Part shown: positions 1 to 7,772 of the stretch, in pieces
Numbering within the stretch: position 1 is the stretch's first letter
How the letters are laid out: the number at the start of each line of letters is the position of its first letter
Origin: Agrococcus sp. HG114
GTDB lineage: Bacteria > Actinomycetota > Actinomycetes > Actinomycetales > Microbacteriaceae
Direction: 5' to 3'
Assembly: GCF_024723325.1 (NCBI RefSeq)
Contig: NZ_JANQCH010000004.1
Span: forward strand, 1 to 41,594
Length of the DNA stretch: 41,594 nucleotides
Made by a program: the position numbers and the translations under genes
Notes under the pieces: generated by a model
Told to the model about the DNA's origin: nothing
What the model saw: the letters and a program-made list of their open reading frames with translations, nothing else
The model's database searches: none

Positions 1-40
1 GGCGCGCACATGCCGGGTATCGGTGGGATCTCGTCGAAGT

Positions 41-1741
41 TCAGCAGCGGAGCGCGATGCCGACCCTCACGCGGTCGAGTCGCCGGCCGTGGTCGACGAG
101 CGCCGAGGAGCTGCGACCGCTTCGACACCCGCCCAGTCGCCGGCGCAAGCGCATCTCGACGCTGCTGCCCCCTGCAGCGTCCGCTCGCGCGGCACCGCGA
201 GCGCCGCGGCGCCGCGCGGGCGCGCAGACCTCGCGTTCGACGAGCGCCTGCGATCGCTCGCCCGCTTCCGGGAGCGCTGCCGCGCGCGGCTGAACGACGG
301 AGTCGTTGATCTTCACCGCGAGTGGCGCGGGCGCGTTCGCGGCGACCGCCGCTGCGGCATCGTCGAGCAGCACGGCTTCCGTGAGCCGGCCGTGGCTCCT
401 GCGAGCCGGCTGGAGCTGCGGCACGATGCGCCAGATCCCCGCTTCGGGCGCGGCAGGCTCGACGAGCAGGCGGCCGGCGTGGATCTCGTGGTGGTGGTAG
501 TTGCAGACGAGGATGCCGTTGTCGACGTCGGTGGCGCCGCCGAGCTGCCAGGGCACGATGTGGTGCGCCTCGCACCACGCGACGGGCATGCCGCAGCCGG
601 GGACGCGGCAGCCCCTGTCGCGCTGCGCGAGGGCGCGCCGCTGCGCGCGGCTGAAGAGGCGCTCGGCGCGGCCGAGTGCGAGCGGGTGGCCGACCGCGCT
701 CACGACGGTGTGCTGGATGCGTGCGTCGCAGACGAGCTGGTCGACGCGCTCGATCGGCACGAGCGCGAAGGTGTGCTCGATGGTCAGCGTGCGCTCGGCG
801 TGAGCGACGCCGCGCACGTACGCGGCATAGGCGTCGATCGAGCCGGAGAAGACGAGCACCGGCGGCTCCCCGCCGGCCGCGGGTGCGGCGCCGGAGGCCG
901 CGTGCGCCTGCACGAGGGCGAGCAGCACGTCGTGCCGCTTCTGCGCGGGGGTGCGGTCGTCGAGCGATGCCTCGTCGGCGGTGTCGGGCGCGTCTGCGTC
1001 GCGGAACGCGACCTTCACGCGCGGGCCGGTGTGCGCATCCAGCACGGCCTTGATGGCGGCGCCGCTCTCGGGGGTGCAGCGCATGAAGAGATCCCACGAG
1101 CCGTCGGGCAGCTGCCGCATGCGCACGGAGCGCAGCGCGCGCTGGCGCTCGTCGTTCGGCAGCACGCCGTCGGGGTCGAGCACCGCGGCGTAGGCCCGGG
1201 CTTGCACGACGAGCAGCTCGGGCACGAGCGGGGTGCGCGGGTCGGTCGCGGCGTCGACGAGCGCTCGCTCGCAGATGGCGAGCTGGTCGAGGTCGGCGCG
1301 CGACGCTGCCGGCTCGAGGGTCGAGATGATCGCGTGCGCCTGGGCGAAGGAGATGTCGCCCTCGGCGAGCGCTCCCGCGACCGCGGGGTACTTCGCCGGG
1401 ATGTCGGCGCCCGTGAGGGAGGCCGCGCGCGAGGTCGCCCGCGACATCGCGAGCAGGTCGAGTGCGCGGCGCGAGCCGAGGCCGAAGGCGTTCGCGACCG
1501 CCTCCTTCGCATTGCGCGCACCGAGCAGGGCGCACAGCGGCTCGTCGCTCGGGCCCTGCGAGCGCTCCTCGACAGCGTGGGCGAGGTGCACCTGCAGCCC
1601 GTCGGCGACGCGCGAGAGCTCGGCGACTCGCGCGAGCAGCTCGATGAGCTCGTCGCGCGGGGCGGAGGCGAACGCGCCGGCATCGCCGAGCACAGCGCGG
1701 GCAGCAGCGACCGCTGCTTGCGCCTGCTCGATGCTCGTCAC
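41..1741 (-). CDS. DUF222 / HNH endonuclease domain protein (13E12-type)
   Basis: The 566-residue product has an N-terminal alpha-helical DUF222 region (about residues 5-300) and a C-terminal HNH nuclease domain. The HNH zinc/metal pattern is visible: C378 and C383, the CEAHH block at 390-394, N408 and the CNYHHHEIH block at 413-421. Proteins of this kind are abundant in Actinobacteria, often in many copies; their biological role is not settled, although an endonuclease activity is expected from the HNH fold. The GTG start at 1741 is chosen because an AGGAGG ribosome site lies 7 nt upstream and the DUF222 fold begins there. The frame stays open upstream through a repeat block, which I do not count as coding. 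The last roughly 100 residues are Ala/Arg-rich, low in complexity and unlike a folded domain, so a 3' frameshift is possible. Confidence 0.85.
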   Translation of the reverse strand: MTSIEQAQAAVAAARAVLGDAGAFASAPRDELIELLARVAELSRVADGLQVHLAHAVEERSQGPSDEPLCALLGARNAKEAVANAFGLGSRRALDLLAMSRATSRAASLTGADIPAKYPAVAGALAEGDISFAQAHAIISTLEPAASRADLDQLAICERALVDAATDPRTPLVPELLVVQARAYAAVLDPDGVLPNDERQRALRSVRMRQLPDGSWDLFMRCTPESGAAIKAVLDAHTGPRVKVAFRDADAPDTADEASLDDRTPAQKRHDVLLALVQAHAASGAAPAAGGEPPVLVFSGSIDAYAAYVRGVAHAERTLTIEHTFALVPIERVDQLVCDARIQHTVVSAVGHPLALGRAERLFSRAQRRALAQRDRGCRVPGCGMPVAWCEAHHIVPWQLGGATDVDNGILVCNYHHHEIHAGRLLVEPAAPEAGIWRIVPQLQPARRSHGRLTEAVLLDDAAAAVAANAPAPLAVKINDSVVQPRAAALPEAGERSQALVEREVCAPARRRGARGAARADAAGGSSVEMRLRRRLGGCRSGRSSSALVDHGRRLDRVRVGIALRC

Positions 1742-1764
1742 CCTCGACCTCCTCGTCGCGACGA

Positions 1765-2040
1765 CTGTAGGTGCGGCCACCCACACAGCCCTTGCCCGTG
1801 ACGGCGACTGTAGGTGCGGCCACCCACAGCGCCCTCTGCCCGTGGCGACGACAGTAGGCGGGGCTACCCACATCGCCGTGCCTCGTCGCGACGGCTGCAG
1901 ATCCGGCCACCCACAGCGCCCTCTGCCCGTGGCGACGACTGTAGGCGGGGCCGCCCACATGGCCTTGGCGCGTCGCGACGACCGCAGATCCGGCCGCCAC
2001 GTCATCGGCGCGCCTCATCGCGAGGACCGCAGATGGCGTC
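1765..2040. repeat. Seven-copy tandem repeat, about 43-44 bp period, upstream of the DUF222/HNH gene
   Basis: Copies begin at about 1765, 1808, 1852, 1895, 1939, 1982 and 2027, giving steps of 43, 44, 43, 44, 43 and 45 bp. Two flavours occur: one starts with a TGTAGG or AGTAGG core, the other with CTGCAGATCCGG or a close variant. They alternate in the centre of the array, so an 87-bp double unit may be the amplified block. 87 is a multiple of three, which explains why a minus-strand frame stays open across it. The stretch 1742-2117 otherwise holds no gene that I can support. It lies directly 5' of the HNH gene and could be a variable-number repeat in its leader. Confidence 0.85.
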
Positions 2041-2117
2041 ACCAACCAGCCCGGCACCAGCGCGACGGGACCGACGACGGCGACGGACACGACGCATCCG
2101 CAGCCCGTGAACGAGCA

Positions 2118-2148
2118 CCGCGCCGCGCCCTCAAGGGACGCGGCGCGG
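2118..2148 (-). terminator. Hairpin terminator after the metNIQ operon
   Basis: A perfect 10-bp GC stem (CCGCGCCGCG / CGCGGCGCGG) with an 11-nt loop lies 28 nt past the metQ stop codon, where the minus-strand operon should end. No clear T-run follows, as is common in high-GC Actinobacteria. Confidence 0.6.
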
Positions 2149-2175
2149 CGGGGCCTCAGCCCCCGAGCGGATCCG

Positions 2176-3000
2176 TCAGTCGGCGACGGGCACGATGAGC
2201 CCGCCCCACGTGTCGAGCATGTACTGCTGCGTCTCGTCGGCCGTCAGCAGCTCGTAGAGCTTCGCGATGCGCGGGTCGCTCTCGAGCTCGGGGGTCGTCG
2301 CGAGCACGTTGAAGTACTCGGAGTCGTCGCCCTCGGTGAGGATCGCCTGCTCCTGCGTGAGCCCGGCCGGCAGCGCGAACGAGGCGGTGACGAAGACCGC
2401 GTCGTTGTCGGGGATCGCGAGCGGCAGCGTCGCGTTCTCGACCTCCGTGAACTGGAAGTTCGAGGGGTTCGCGGTGATGCCGTCGAGGTTCGTCGCGCCG
2501 TCGGCGATCTCGATGAGCCCCTCGGCCGCGAGGATCTCGAGCGCGCGCGCCTCGTTGGTCGGGTCGTTCGGGATCGCGATCGTCGCACCCTCGCCGAGCT
2601 CGTCGATCGAGCTGATCGAGTCGGAGTAGAAGGCGGCCGCCGGCAGGTAGACCTCGCCGACCGAGACGAGCGAGCCGCCCGCCTGCGAGTTGTACGTCTC
2701 CATGAACGTCGCGTTCTGGAAGAGGTTCGCGTCGGTCGAGCCGTCGGTGAGCGCGGGGTTCGGGGTGTTGTAGTCGGTGAACTCGACGAACTCGATGTCG
2801 AGACCCTCCGCATCCGCGAGGTTCTCGTCGACCCAGGTGAGGATGTCGCCGGCGGGCACGGGGAGCGCGCCGACGCGGACGGTGCCGAGCGAGCCGTCCT
2901 CGGGGGCGGCGGTGTCGGCGGCGCCCGACGAGCAGGCGGTGAGCGCGACGACGGTCGCGCCCGCGGTGAGGGCGGTGAGCAGGGAGCGGCGGTTTGCCAT
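2176..3000 (-). CDS. metQ: Methionine ABC transporter substrate-binding lipoprotein
   Basis: 274-residue lipoprotein of the NlpA/MetQ family that binds methionine (often D- or L-Met) at the outer face of the membrane and hands it to the MetNI channel. The N-terminus has a signal peptide with a lipobox ending LTAC, so C23 should be lipidated. Characteristic family text follows: a VRVGALPVP-like first strand, then FQNATFMETYN and AIPNDPTNEARAL, the loop around the bound amino acid. It is the last gene of a metN-metI-metQ operon, starting 8 nt after the metI stop. The ATG at 3000 begins directly before the signal peptide. Exact ligand is inferred from the family and the neighbours; no binding data can be read from sequence. 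Confidence 0.9.
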   Translation of the reverse strand: MANRRSLLTALTAGATVVALTACSSGAADTAAPEDGSLGTVRVGALPVPAGDILTWVDENLADAEGLDIEFVEFTDYNTPNPALTDGSTDANLFQNATFMETYNSQAGGSLVSVGEVYLPAAAFYSDSISSIDELGEGATIAIPNDPTNEARALEILAAEGLIEIADGATNLDGITANPSNFQFTEVENATLPLAIPDNDAVFVTASFALPAGLTQEQAILTEGDDSEYFNVLATTPELESDPRIAKLYELLTADETQQYMLDTWGGLIVPVAD

Positions 3001-3008
3001 GGTGGTCC

Positions 3009-3836
3009 TTAGCGGGTGGGGGAGTCGGTGTCGCCGCGCGCGGGCTCGCGGGGAGCCGGCGCGGTGACGATGGATGCGTCGTCGAGGTCGAGCGCGGCGC
3101 GCTCGGTCCGTCGGGCGGCGCGGCTGGCGGCGGGGGTGGCGCCGCTCAGCCGTCGTGCGAGCCGAGTGAGCAGCCACTGCACGACCTGCACGATGACGAA
3201 CAGGATGATGACGACGAAGACGATGTGGAGCGCGCTGTAGCGCTGCATGCCGTAGGTGAGGGCGACGTTGCCGAGGCCGCCGCCGCCGACCACACCGACC
3301 ATCGCCGAGAAGTTGATGATCGAGGTGACGGTCGTGGCGGTGCCGAGCGCGATCGCCGGCCACGCCTGCGGCAGCAGCACGCGCCGCACGATGAGCCAGC
3401 GGGAGGCGCCGAGCGACTCGGCGGCTTCGAACAGGCCCGCGTCAACCTCGCGCACGGCGATCTCGACGACGCGCACGAAGAACGGGATCGCGACGAGCGT
3501 GAGCGGCACGATCGCGGGGCCGGTGCCGATGAACGAGCCGAGCAGCCAGCGCGTGAAGGGGATGAGCGCGATCATCAGCACGATGAACGGCACCGAGCGG
3601 CCGAGGTTGACGACGAAGCCGAGCACGGCGTTGATCGCGCGGCCGAGCCAGCGCTGCCCGAGCGGCGCCTGGAGGAAGCGGCCGGGCTCGGTGCCGACGA
3701 GCACGATCCCGAGCGGCAGCCCGACGATGAACGTGATCGCCATCGCGATCGCCGTCATGTAGAGCGTCTCCCACGTGCCCTCGAGGAGCACGGCGAAGAG
3801 CTGCGGCCAGAACTCCGGCGCGGCGGGGTCGATCAC
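3009..3836 (-). CDS. metI: Methionine ABC transporter permease
   Basis: 275-residue integral membrane protein of the MetI family, the permease half of the MetNI(Q) importer. It has about five hydrophobic segments and the cytoplasmic coupling loop that docks on the ATPase (AAESLGASRW..., roughly residues 139-160). The GTG start at 3836 overlaps the metN stop by four bases (GTGA), which supports translational coupling. The C-terminal 40 residues form an Ala/Arg/Asp-rich cytoplasmic tail that is longer than the usual family length of about 217-220; the N-terminus also has a short extension. Function follows from the family and operon position. Confidence 0.88.
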   Translation of the reverse strand: MIDPAAPEFWPQLFAVLLEGTWETLYMTAIAMAITFIVGLPLGIVLVGTEPGRFLQAPLGQRWLGRAINAVLGFVVNLGRSVPFIVLMIALIPFTRWLLGSFIGTGPAIVPLTLVAIPFFVRVVEIAVREVDAGLFEAAESLGASRWLIVRRVLLPQAWPAIALGTATTVTSIINFSAMVGVVGGGGLGNVALTYGMQRYSALHIVFVVIILFVIVQVVQWLLTRLARRLSGATPAASRAARRTERAALDLDDASIVTAPAPREPARGDTDSPTR

Positions 3837-4843
3837 GCGGTCACCTCCTGCGCCTGCACGTCCGGTGCCTGCACCTCCCACGCGGTGATGCCCTGCGCCC
3901 GAAGCGCGGTGAGCACCTGCGTCGTGGACGCATCCGGCACCGCGAGCCGCGTGCGGCCCGCCTGGACGCCTGCGACGTTCTCGATCGCGGCGCCGAGGAT
4001 CGACAGGTCGATCTCGAAGTCGCGCGCGAGCTGCGCGATGACGGGGCGGTCGGCCGAGAGGTCGGCGTAGGTGATGTCGACGATGGAGTGACCGGGGATG
4101 CGGTGGGGCTCGCCGACGGGGAAGAGCTCGGCGGCGACGCGGCTGCCGGGCGTCGTGATGAGCTCGGCGAGGCGGCCCTGCTCGACGACGCGGCCGCGCT
4201 CCATGAGGGCGGCGGAGTCGCAGATGCGCTTGACGACGTCCATCTCGTGGGTGATGAGGAGCACGGTGAGGCCGAGCTCGCCCGAGAGGCGCTTGATGAG
4301 GTCGAGGATCTGCCGCGTGGTCTCGGGGTCGAGTGCGCTCGTGGCCTCGTCGCTCAGCAGCACGTCGGGCTCGGAGGCGAGTGCGCGGGCGATGCCGACG
4401 CGCTGGCGCTGGCCGCCGGAGAGCTGCGCGGGGCGGTCGTTCGCGCGGTGGCCGAGGCCGACGAGGTCGAGCATCTCGAGCGCGCGGCGACGGCGCTCGT
4501 CGCCCTTGACGCCGACCGCCTCGAGCGCGAACTCGACGTTCTGCGAGACGGTGCGGTTGCCGACGAGGTTGAAGTGCTGGAAGACCATGCCGATCTTGTG
4601 GCGGGCCTGTCGCAGCGCGGCGCCCTCGAGCCCGGTGATGACGGTGCCGTCGACGGTCACGGTGCCGGAGTCGGGCCGCTCGAGCGCGTTGACGGTGCGC
4701 AGCAGCGTCGACTTGCCGGCGCCCGACTGCCCGACGACGCCGAAGATCTCGCCGCGCTTGACCTCGATGGAGACGTCGTCGAGCGCGACGACGGCGTCGG
4801 GGCCGTCGCCGAAGCGTCGGCTGACGTGGTCGATCGTGATCAT
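3833..4843 (-). CDS. metN: Methionine ABC transporter ATP-binding protein
   Basis: 336-residue ATPase of the methionine importer. Walker A is GQSGAGKS (residues 38-45), the signature is LSGGQRQRV, Walker B ends LLSDEATSALD, and the H-loop is LLITHEMD. The C-terminal region (about 255-330) is the NIL domain, which in E. coli MetN binds methionine and inhibits transport when the cell is replete. The ATG at 4843 is preceded by GGGAG and gives the normal family N-terminus (MITIDHVSRRF). An upstream in-frame GTG at 4891 would add 16 residues not typical of the family. A TATCTG -10-like box (4902 to 4897) lies just before that GTG, so transcription probably starts near 4890. I see no SAM riboswitch in this leader. 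Confidence 0.9.
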   Translation of the reverse strand: MITIDHVSRRFGDGPDAVVALDDVSIEVKRGEIFGVVGQSGAGKSTLLRTVNALERPDSGTVTVDGTVITGLEGAALRQARHKIGMVFQHFNLVGNRTVSQNVEFALEAVGVKGDERRRRALEMLDLVGLGHRANDRPAQLSGGQRQRVGIARALASEPDVLLSDEATSALDPETTRQILDLIKRLSGELGLTVLLITHEMDVVKRICDSAALMERGRVVEQGRLAELITTPGSRVAAELFPVGEPHRIPGHSIVDITYADLSADRPVIAQLARDFEIDLSILGAAIENVAGVQAGRTRLAVPDASTTQVLTALRAQGITAWEVQAPDVQAQEVTA

Positions 4844-5000
4844 GGGGAGGCTCCCGGTCCGGATGCGGTGGGTCGCCTTCCATGGTCGCACGGTGTCAGA
4901 TAGCGCGGCGGGATGTGACGGAGTGTGACGGCCGCTCGAGGCGCGCGCTCAGCGGCCCGTTGTCCAGAGTCGACGAGCCAGAGCATCGCTCACCTATGGT

Positions 5001-5010
5001 GGAGGTGATC
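5001..5010 (+). promoter_or_regulatory. Near-perfect ribosome binding site that fixes the mcrB TTG start
   Basis: GGAGGTGATC matches the 16S rRNA 3' end over ten bases and ends 8 nt before the TTG at 5019. The next in-frame ATG (5049) has no comparable site. The intergenic stretch 4844-5000 between metN and mcrB contains no other gene. Confidence 0.7.
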
Positions 5011-5018
5011 ACAGGCGA

Positions 5019-6515
5019 TTGGAGCCGGCATTGGTGGCTGGAACGCGGATGGCCGAACTTATGCGGCGCGTGCTTGAACTGCAGTCCGACTACTCCTTCC
5101 AAATTACGGAGGAGATGGCCGAGCGCGGCGCGGCTCTGAACGAAATCGGGGCGGCCCTGCGGGAAGCCCTACAAGGCGGGCATCCGGAGCTCAAGGTGTT
5201 GCAGAGCAACGGCGCAGGCAACGCGGCCAAGGTGCCTTGGGTCAATATCGCGGATCCGCAACGTTCCACCAGCCCCACTGATGGCTACTACCTCGTGTAC
5301 CTATTCTCACGAGACGGATCGGCCGTCTACCTGAGCTTGGACCTTGGGGTGACTCGGCTGGATCGGTCCGATGCAGTCGAGATGGTTCGGGCGGCGCGAC
5401 GGCTGCTCCCGAATGCCGCGCTTGCCGATACGACGGCTCAGCCAACTGAGGCGATGGACCTTGCTGACAACAACTTGGGCCGCAAGTACGAGCTGGGCAA
5501 TATAGAGGCGATTCGGTACGACGCAGATGACTTGCCCGCCGACGACGCGTTGCTCGCAGACCTCGAAGCGATGATCGCGCGGATGCAACAGCTGCCTCCG
5601 CGGCTTGGGGAGCTGGCGGGCGTCGCGGGCGCCGACGAGCTTCGGATCGAATACGTGCCGTCGCAGGCGTCCAGAGCGGCCAGTCTCGCGCGCGAACTGA
5701 CATGGCCCGTCGAGAGAGCCGAGGAGGCGTTGGACGTTCTCGCGAGCGAGAGGCCTCAGATAGCTCTCTATGGTCCTCCCGGGACTGGAAAATCCTTCGT
5801 TGCCAAGCGGATCGCGGCCGCGTCGATCGGATCAGCAGATGCTCACCGGACCCGTTTCGTGCAGTTCCACTCGAGCTACGGCTATGAAGAGTTCGTCGAG
5901 GGTCTCCGTCCGACGGCAACTGCCAAGTCGACGCTCGAGTTCGTGCGCACACCTGGTGTACTCCTCCGCCTAGCCCAGGAGATCAACGCAGACGGACTGA
6001 CTCGCGCGCTGATCATCGATGAAATGAATCGAGCGAATTTGCCTCGAGTGTTCGGCGAGTTGCTCTACCTGCTCGAGTATCGCGACGATGTCGTCAACTT
6101 GATGCACGAAGAGTCGTTCCGCCTGCCGCGCGAGCTGCAGTTCATCGGAACGATGAACACCGCCGACCGTTCAGCCCAAGGTCTCGACGTGGCGCTGCGG
6201 CGTCGCTTCGAATTCTTCGAACTGCTACCCGACGTAGAGGTGCTTAGAGAGCACTACAGGCGTGGTTCGGTCAACGCGCTCGGGGAGCGGCTGTACGAGG
6301 GCTTTGAGGAGCTCAACCGCCGTCTGCGCGCGGAGCTCGCCTCGAACGATCTGCTGATCGGACACTCGTACTTCATGAAGCCGCGTATGGATGAGAAGGT
6401 GCTGGGGCAGCTCTTCAGACGTCAGCTGATGCCGCTCTTGGAGGACTACTTCTTCATGGATCGCAGTCGCCTTGCTGACTTCGAGCTGAACGAGATGTTC
6501 AACGTGCATGCTTGA
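5019..6515 (+). CDS. mcrB: McrB-type AAA+ GTPase of a type IV restriction system
   Basis: 498 residues. The N-terminal part (about 15-130) resembles the MrcB N-terminal domain (DUF3578), used for DNA recognition in many McrB-like proteins. The AAA+ motor follows, with Walker A GPPGTGKS at 252-259, a Walker B ending LIIDEMNRAN, and the McrB signature NTAD within GTMNTADRS, where canonical McrB reads guanine. An arginine-rich RRRFEF sensor follows. With McrC it should translocate on and cut DNA carrying modified cytosine; the exact modified base read by this N-terminus cannot be told from sequence. The TTG start is supported by the strong ribosome site. Codon use is less GC-biased than in the neighbours (many TTG, AAT, GTT), which suggests horizontal transfer together with mcrC. 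Confidence 0.88.
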   Translation: MEPALVAGTRMAELMRRVLELQSDYSFQITEEMAERGAALNEIGAALREALQGGHPELKVLQSNGAGNAAKVPWVNIADPQRSTSPTDGYYLVYLFSRDGSAVYLSLDLGVTRLDRSDAVEMVRAARRLLPNAALADTTAQPTEAMDLADNNLGRKYELGNIEAIRYDADDLPADDALLADLEAMIARMQQLPPRLGELAGVAGADELRIEYVPSQASRAASLARELTWPVERAEEALDVLASERPQIALYGPPGTGKSFVAKRIAAASIGSADAHRTRFVQFHSSYGYEEFVEGLRPTATAKSTLEFVRTPGVLLRLAQEINADGLTRALIIDEMNRANLPRVFGELLYLLEYRDDVVNLMHEESFRLPRELQFIGTMNTADRSAQGLDVALRRRFEFFELLPDVEVLREHYRRGSVNALGERLYEGFEELNRRLRAELASNDLLIGHSYFMKPRMDEKVLGQLFRRQLMPLLEDYFFMDRSRLADFELNEMFNVHA

Positions 6516-7740
6516 CGTTGTCCTTCGAGAGAATGAATGGCGCCGCGTCCGCCTGACGGCGTTGCAGACCGAAGAGCTGGTTGCGGCGGGTCGAGAACTC
6601 GCGGGTCGACGTCTCGCGTGGCGGAGCTCCGAGGACGATGATGCCGACCGTTCCGCCATCGCGATTGTTGCGGCAGGGGCCGGCGAGTTCCGGTTGTCAT
6701 TTTCGAATGTCATCGGCGTGGTGGCGCTTACAGGATTGACGCTGCGAATCGTGCCGAAGATCGACCTGAGTCATTTCCTCTTCATAGCTGCTCATGCTCT
6801 ACAGATTGAGCCTCGGATGAGCGCGTCTCTTGCGGCCGTCGAACCCCATGCGCAGATGCAAGAGGTTCTCGCACGCGCCCTTGTTGCTGAGGCCCAGCGG
6901 TGTCTGCGGCTCGGCCTTCAGCGGGGGTACGCCGACCGAAGCTACGAGGCTGCCAGCGTGCGGGGCACCATCGAACTCGTTGCCACCACACGTAACGTCC
7001 TGAGTGGCCGCATGCGGGTTCGAGGGCGAGCGGACGACTTCGTCGCGGACACCCCGCTCAATCGCCTTGTGAAGGAGGCGCTTCGGCGGGTCGCAAGCGA
7101 CAGGTTTCTGTCGGGCGGCGTCCGAGGTATCGCGAATGAGTTGTTGCGAGACTTCAACGAGGTAGGGCCGATCGTCGCATCGGACGTCCGTCCGGCCCTG
7201 AGTCGCGGCCAGACTCCCTATCGCAGGTTGGCAGACCTATGCCGAGTGGTAGTCGAGGCCGGCGGTATCGGACTCGCGAAGGGCGGCACCGGAGTCGAGA
7301 GCTTCCTCCTGGCGACGCCCGGAATCGTGGAGTCAGGGATCCGAGAGCTGCTCACCCGAGCTCTGGCGCCGTACGAGGTGCAGCCCCGGGGTGGCGGGAA
7401 GGTGCTGGTGAAAGCTCCTCCGTTCAGCGTTCATCCGGATCTGTTGTTGACGAAAGCGCCGCTGACCGGGGACGTGAAGTATCGACTCACGCGGAGCGGC
7501 TGGAACCGCTCCGCGGTGGCACAATCCGTGATGTTCGCCGCGGCCTACGGTTCGCCAGTCGGCTTCATCGTCGGGTTCACGGATCGCGAAGCGCGCTCAC
7601 TTCCCGGGCTCGCGCTCGGAAGCATCACGATTCATGAACTCTGGTGGCCGGCGCTACCCTCCGTATCTCCGCAGGCAGCTGCCGCGCGGGTGGCCGACTC
7701 GTTGCGGCAAGCGATAGGCACAATGCAGCGAGTTGCGTGA
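6508..7740 (+). CDS. mcrC: McrC-type nuclease subunit of a type IV restriction system
   Basis: 410 residues. McrC proteins have an N-terminal DNA/McrB-contact region and a C-terminal PD-(D/E)xK nuclease. The nuclease motif is visible: D311 in HPDLLL, then D322-V-K324 in GDVKYR, so the active site looks intact. The ATG at 6508 overlaps the end of mcrB by 8 bp, so the two are translated together. It shares the lower-GC codon use of mcrB. No methyltransferase or specificity gene is next to the pair, as expected for type IV systems that attack modified rather than unmodified DNA. The gene ends convergently with the monooxygenase gene, 32 bp away. Confidence 0.88.
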   Translation: MLDVVLRENEWRRVRLTALQTEELVAAGRELAGRRLAWRSSEDDDADRSAIAIVAAGAGEFRLSFSNVIGVVALTGLTLRIVPKIDLSHFLFIAAHALQIEPRMSASLAAVEPHAQMQEVLARALVAEAQRCLRLGLQRGYADRSYEAASVRGTIELVATTRNVLSGRMRVRGRADDFVADTPLNRLVKEALRRVASDRFLSGGVRGIANELLRDFNEVGPIVASDVRPALSRGQTPYRRLADLCRVVVEAGGIGLAKGGTGVESFLLATPGIVESGIRELLTRALAPYEVQPRGGGKVLVKAPPFSVHPDLLLTKAPLTGDVKYRLTRSGWNRSAVAQSVMFAAAYGSPVGFIVGFTDREARSLPGLALGSITIHELWWPALPSVSPQAAAARVADSLRQAIGTMQRVA

Positions 7741-7772
7741 TAGCGAAGGCGCAGCAGAGGCAGCTTCGCCGA

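Noticed and set aside
1742-2005. N-terminal extension of the HNH protein through the repeat block
   Set aside because: The frame is open only because the repeat unit is a multiple of three when paired; the good ribosome site and the DUF222 start are at 1741.
1765-2040. Repeat block as a CRISPR array
   Set aside because: The units abut without unique spacers, the copies differ from each other, and no cas gene is near.
4844-5000. Possible SAM riboswitch in front of metN
   Set aside because: I looked for the AGAG, GCAACC and pseudoknot elements on the minus strand and found none; the leader is probably under 60 nt.
7743-7769. GCGAAG/CTTCGC stem between the convergent mcrC and monooxygenase genes
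   Set aside because: Only six base pairs with a 15-nt loop and no T-run; too weak to call a terminator.
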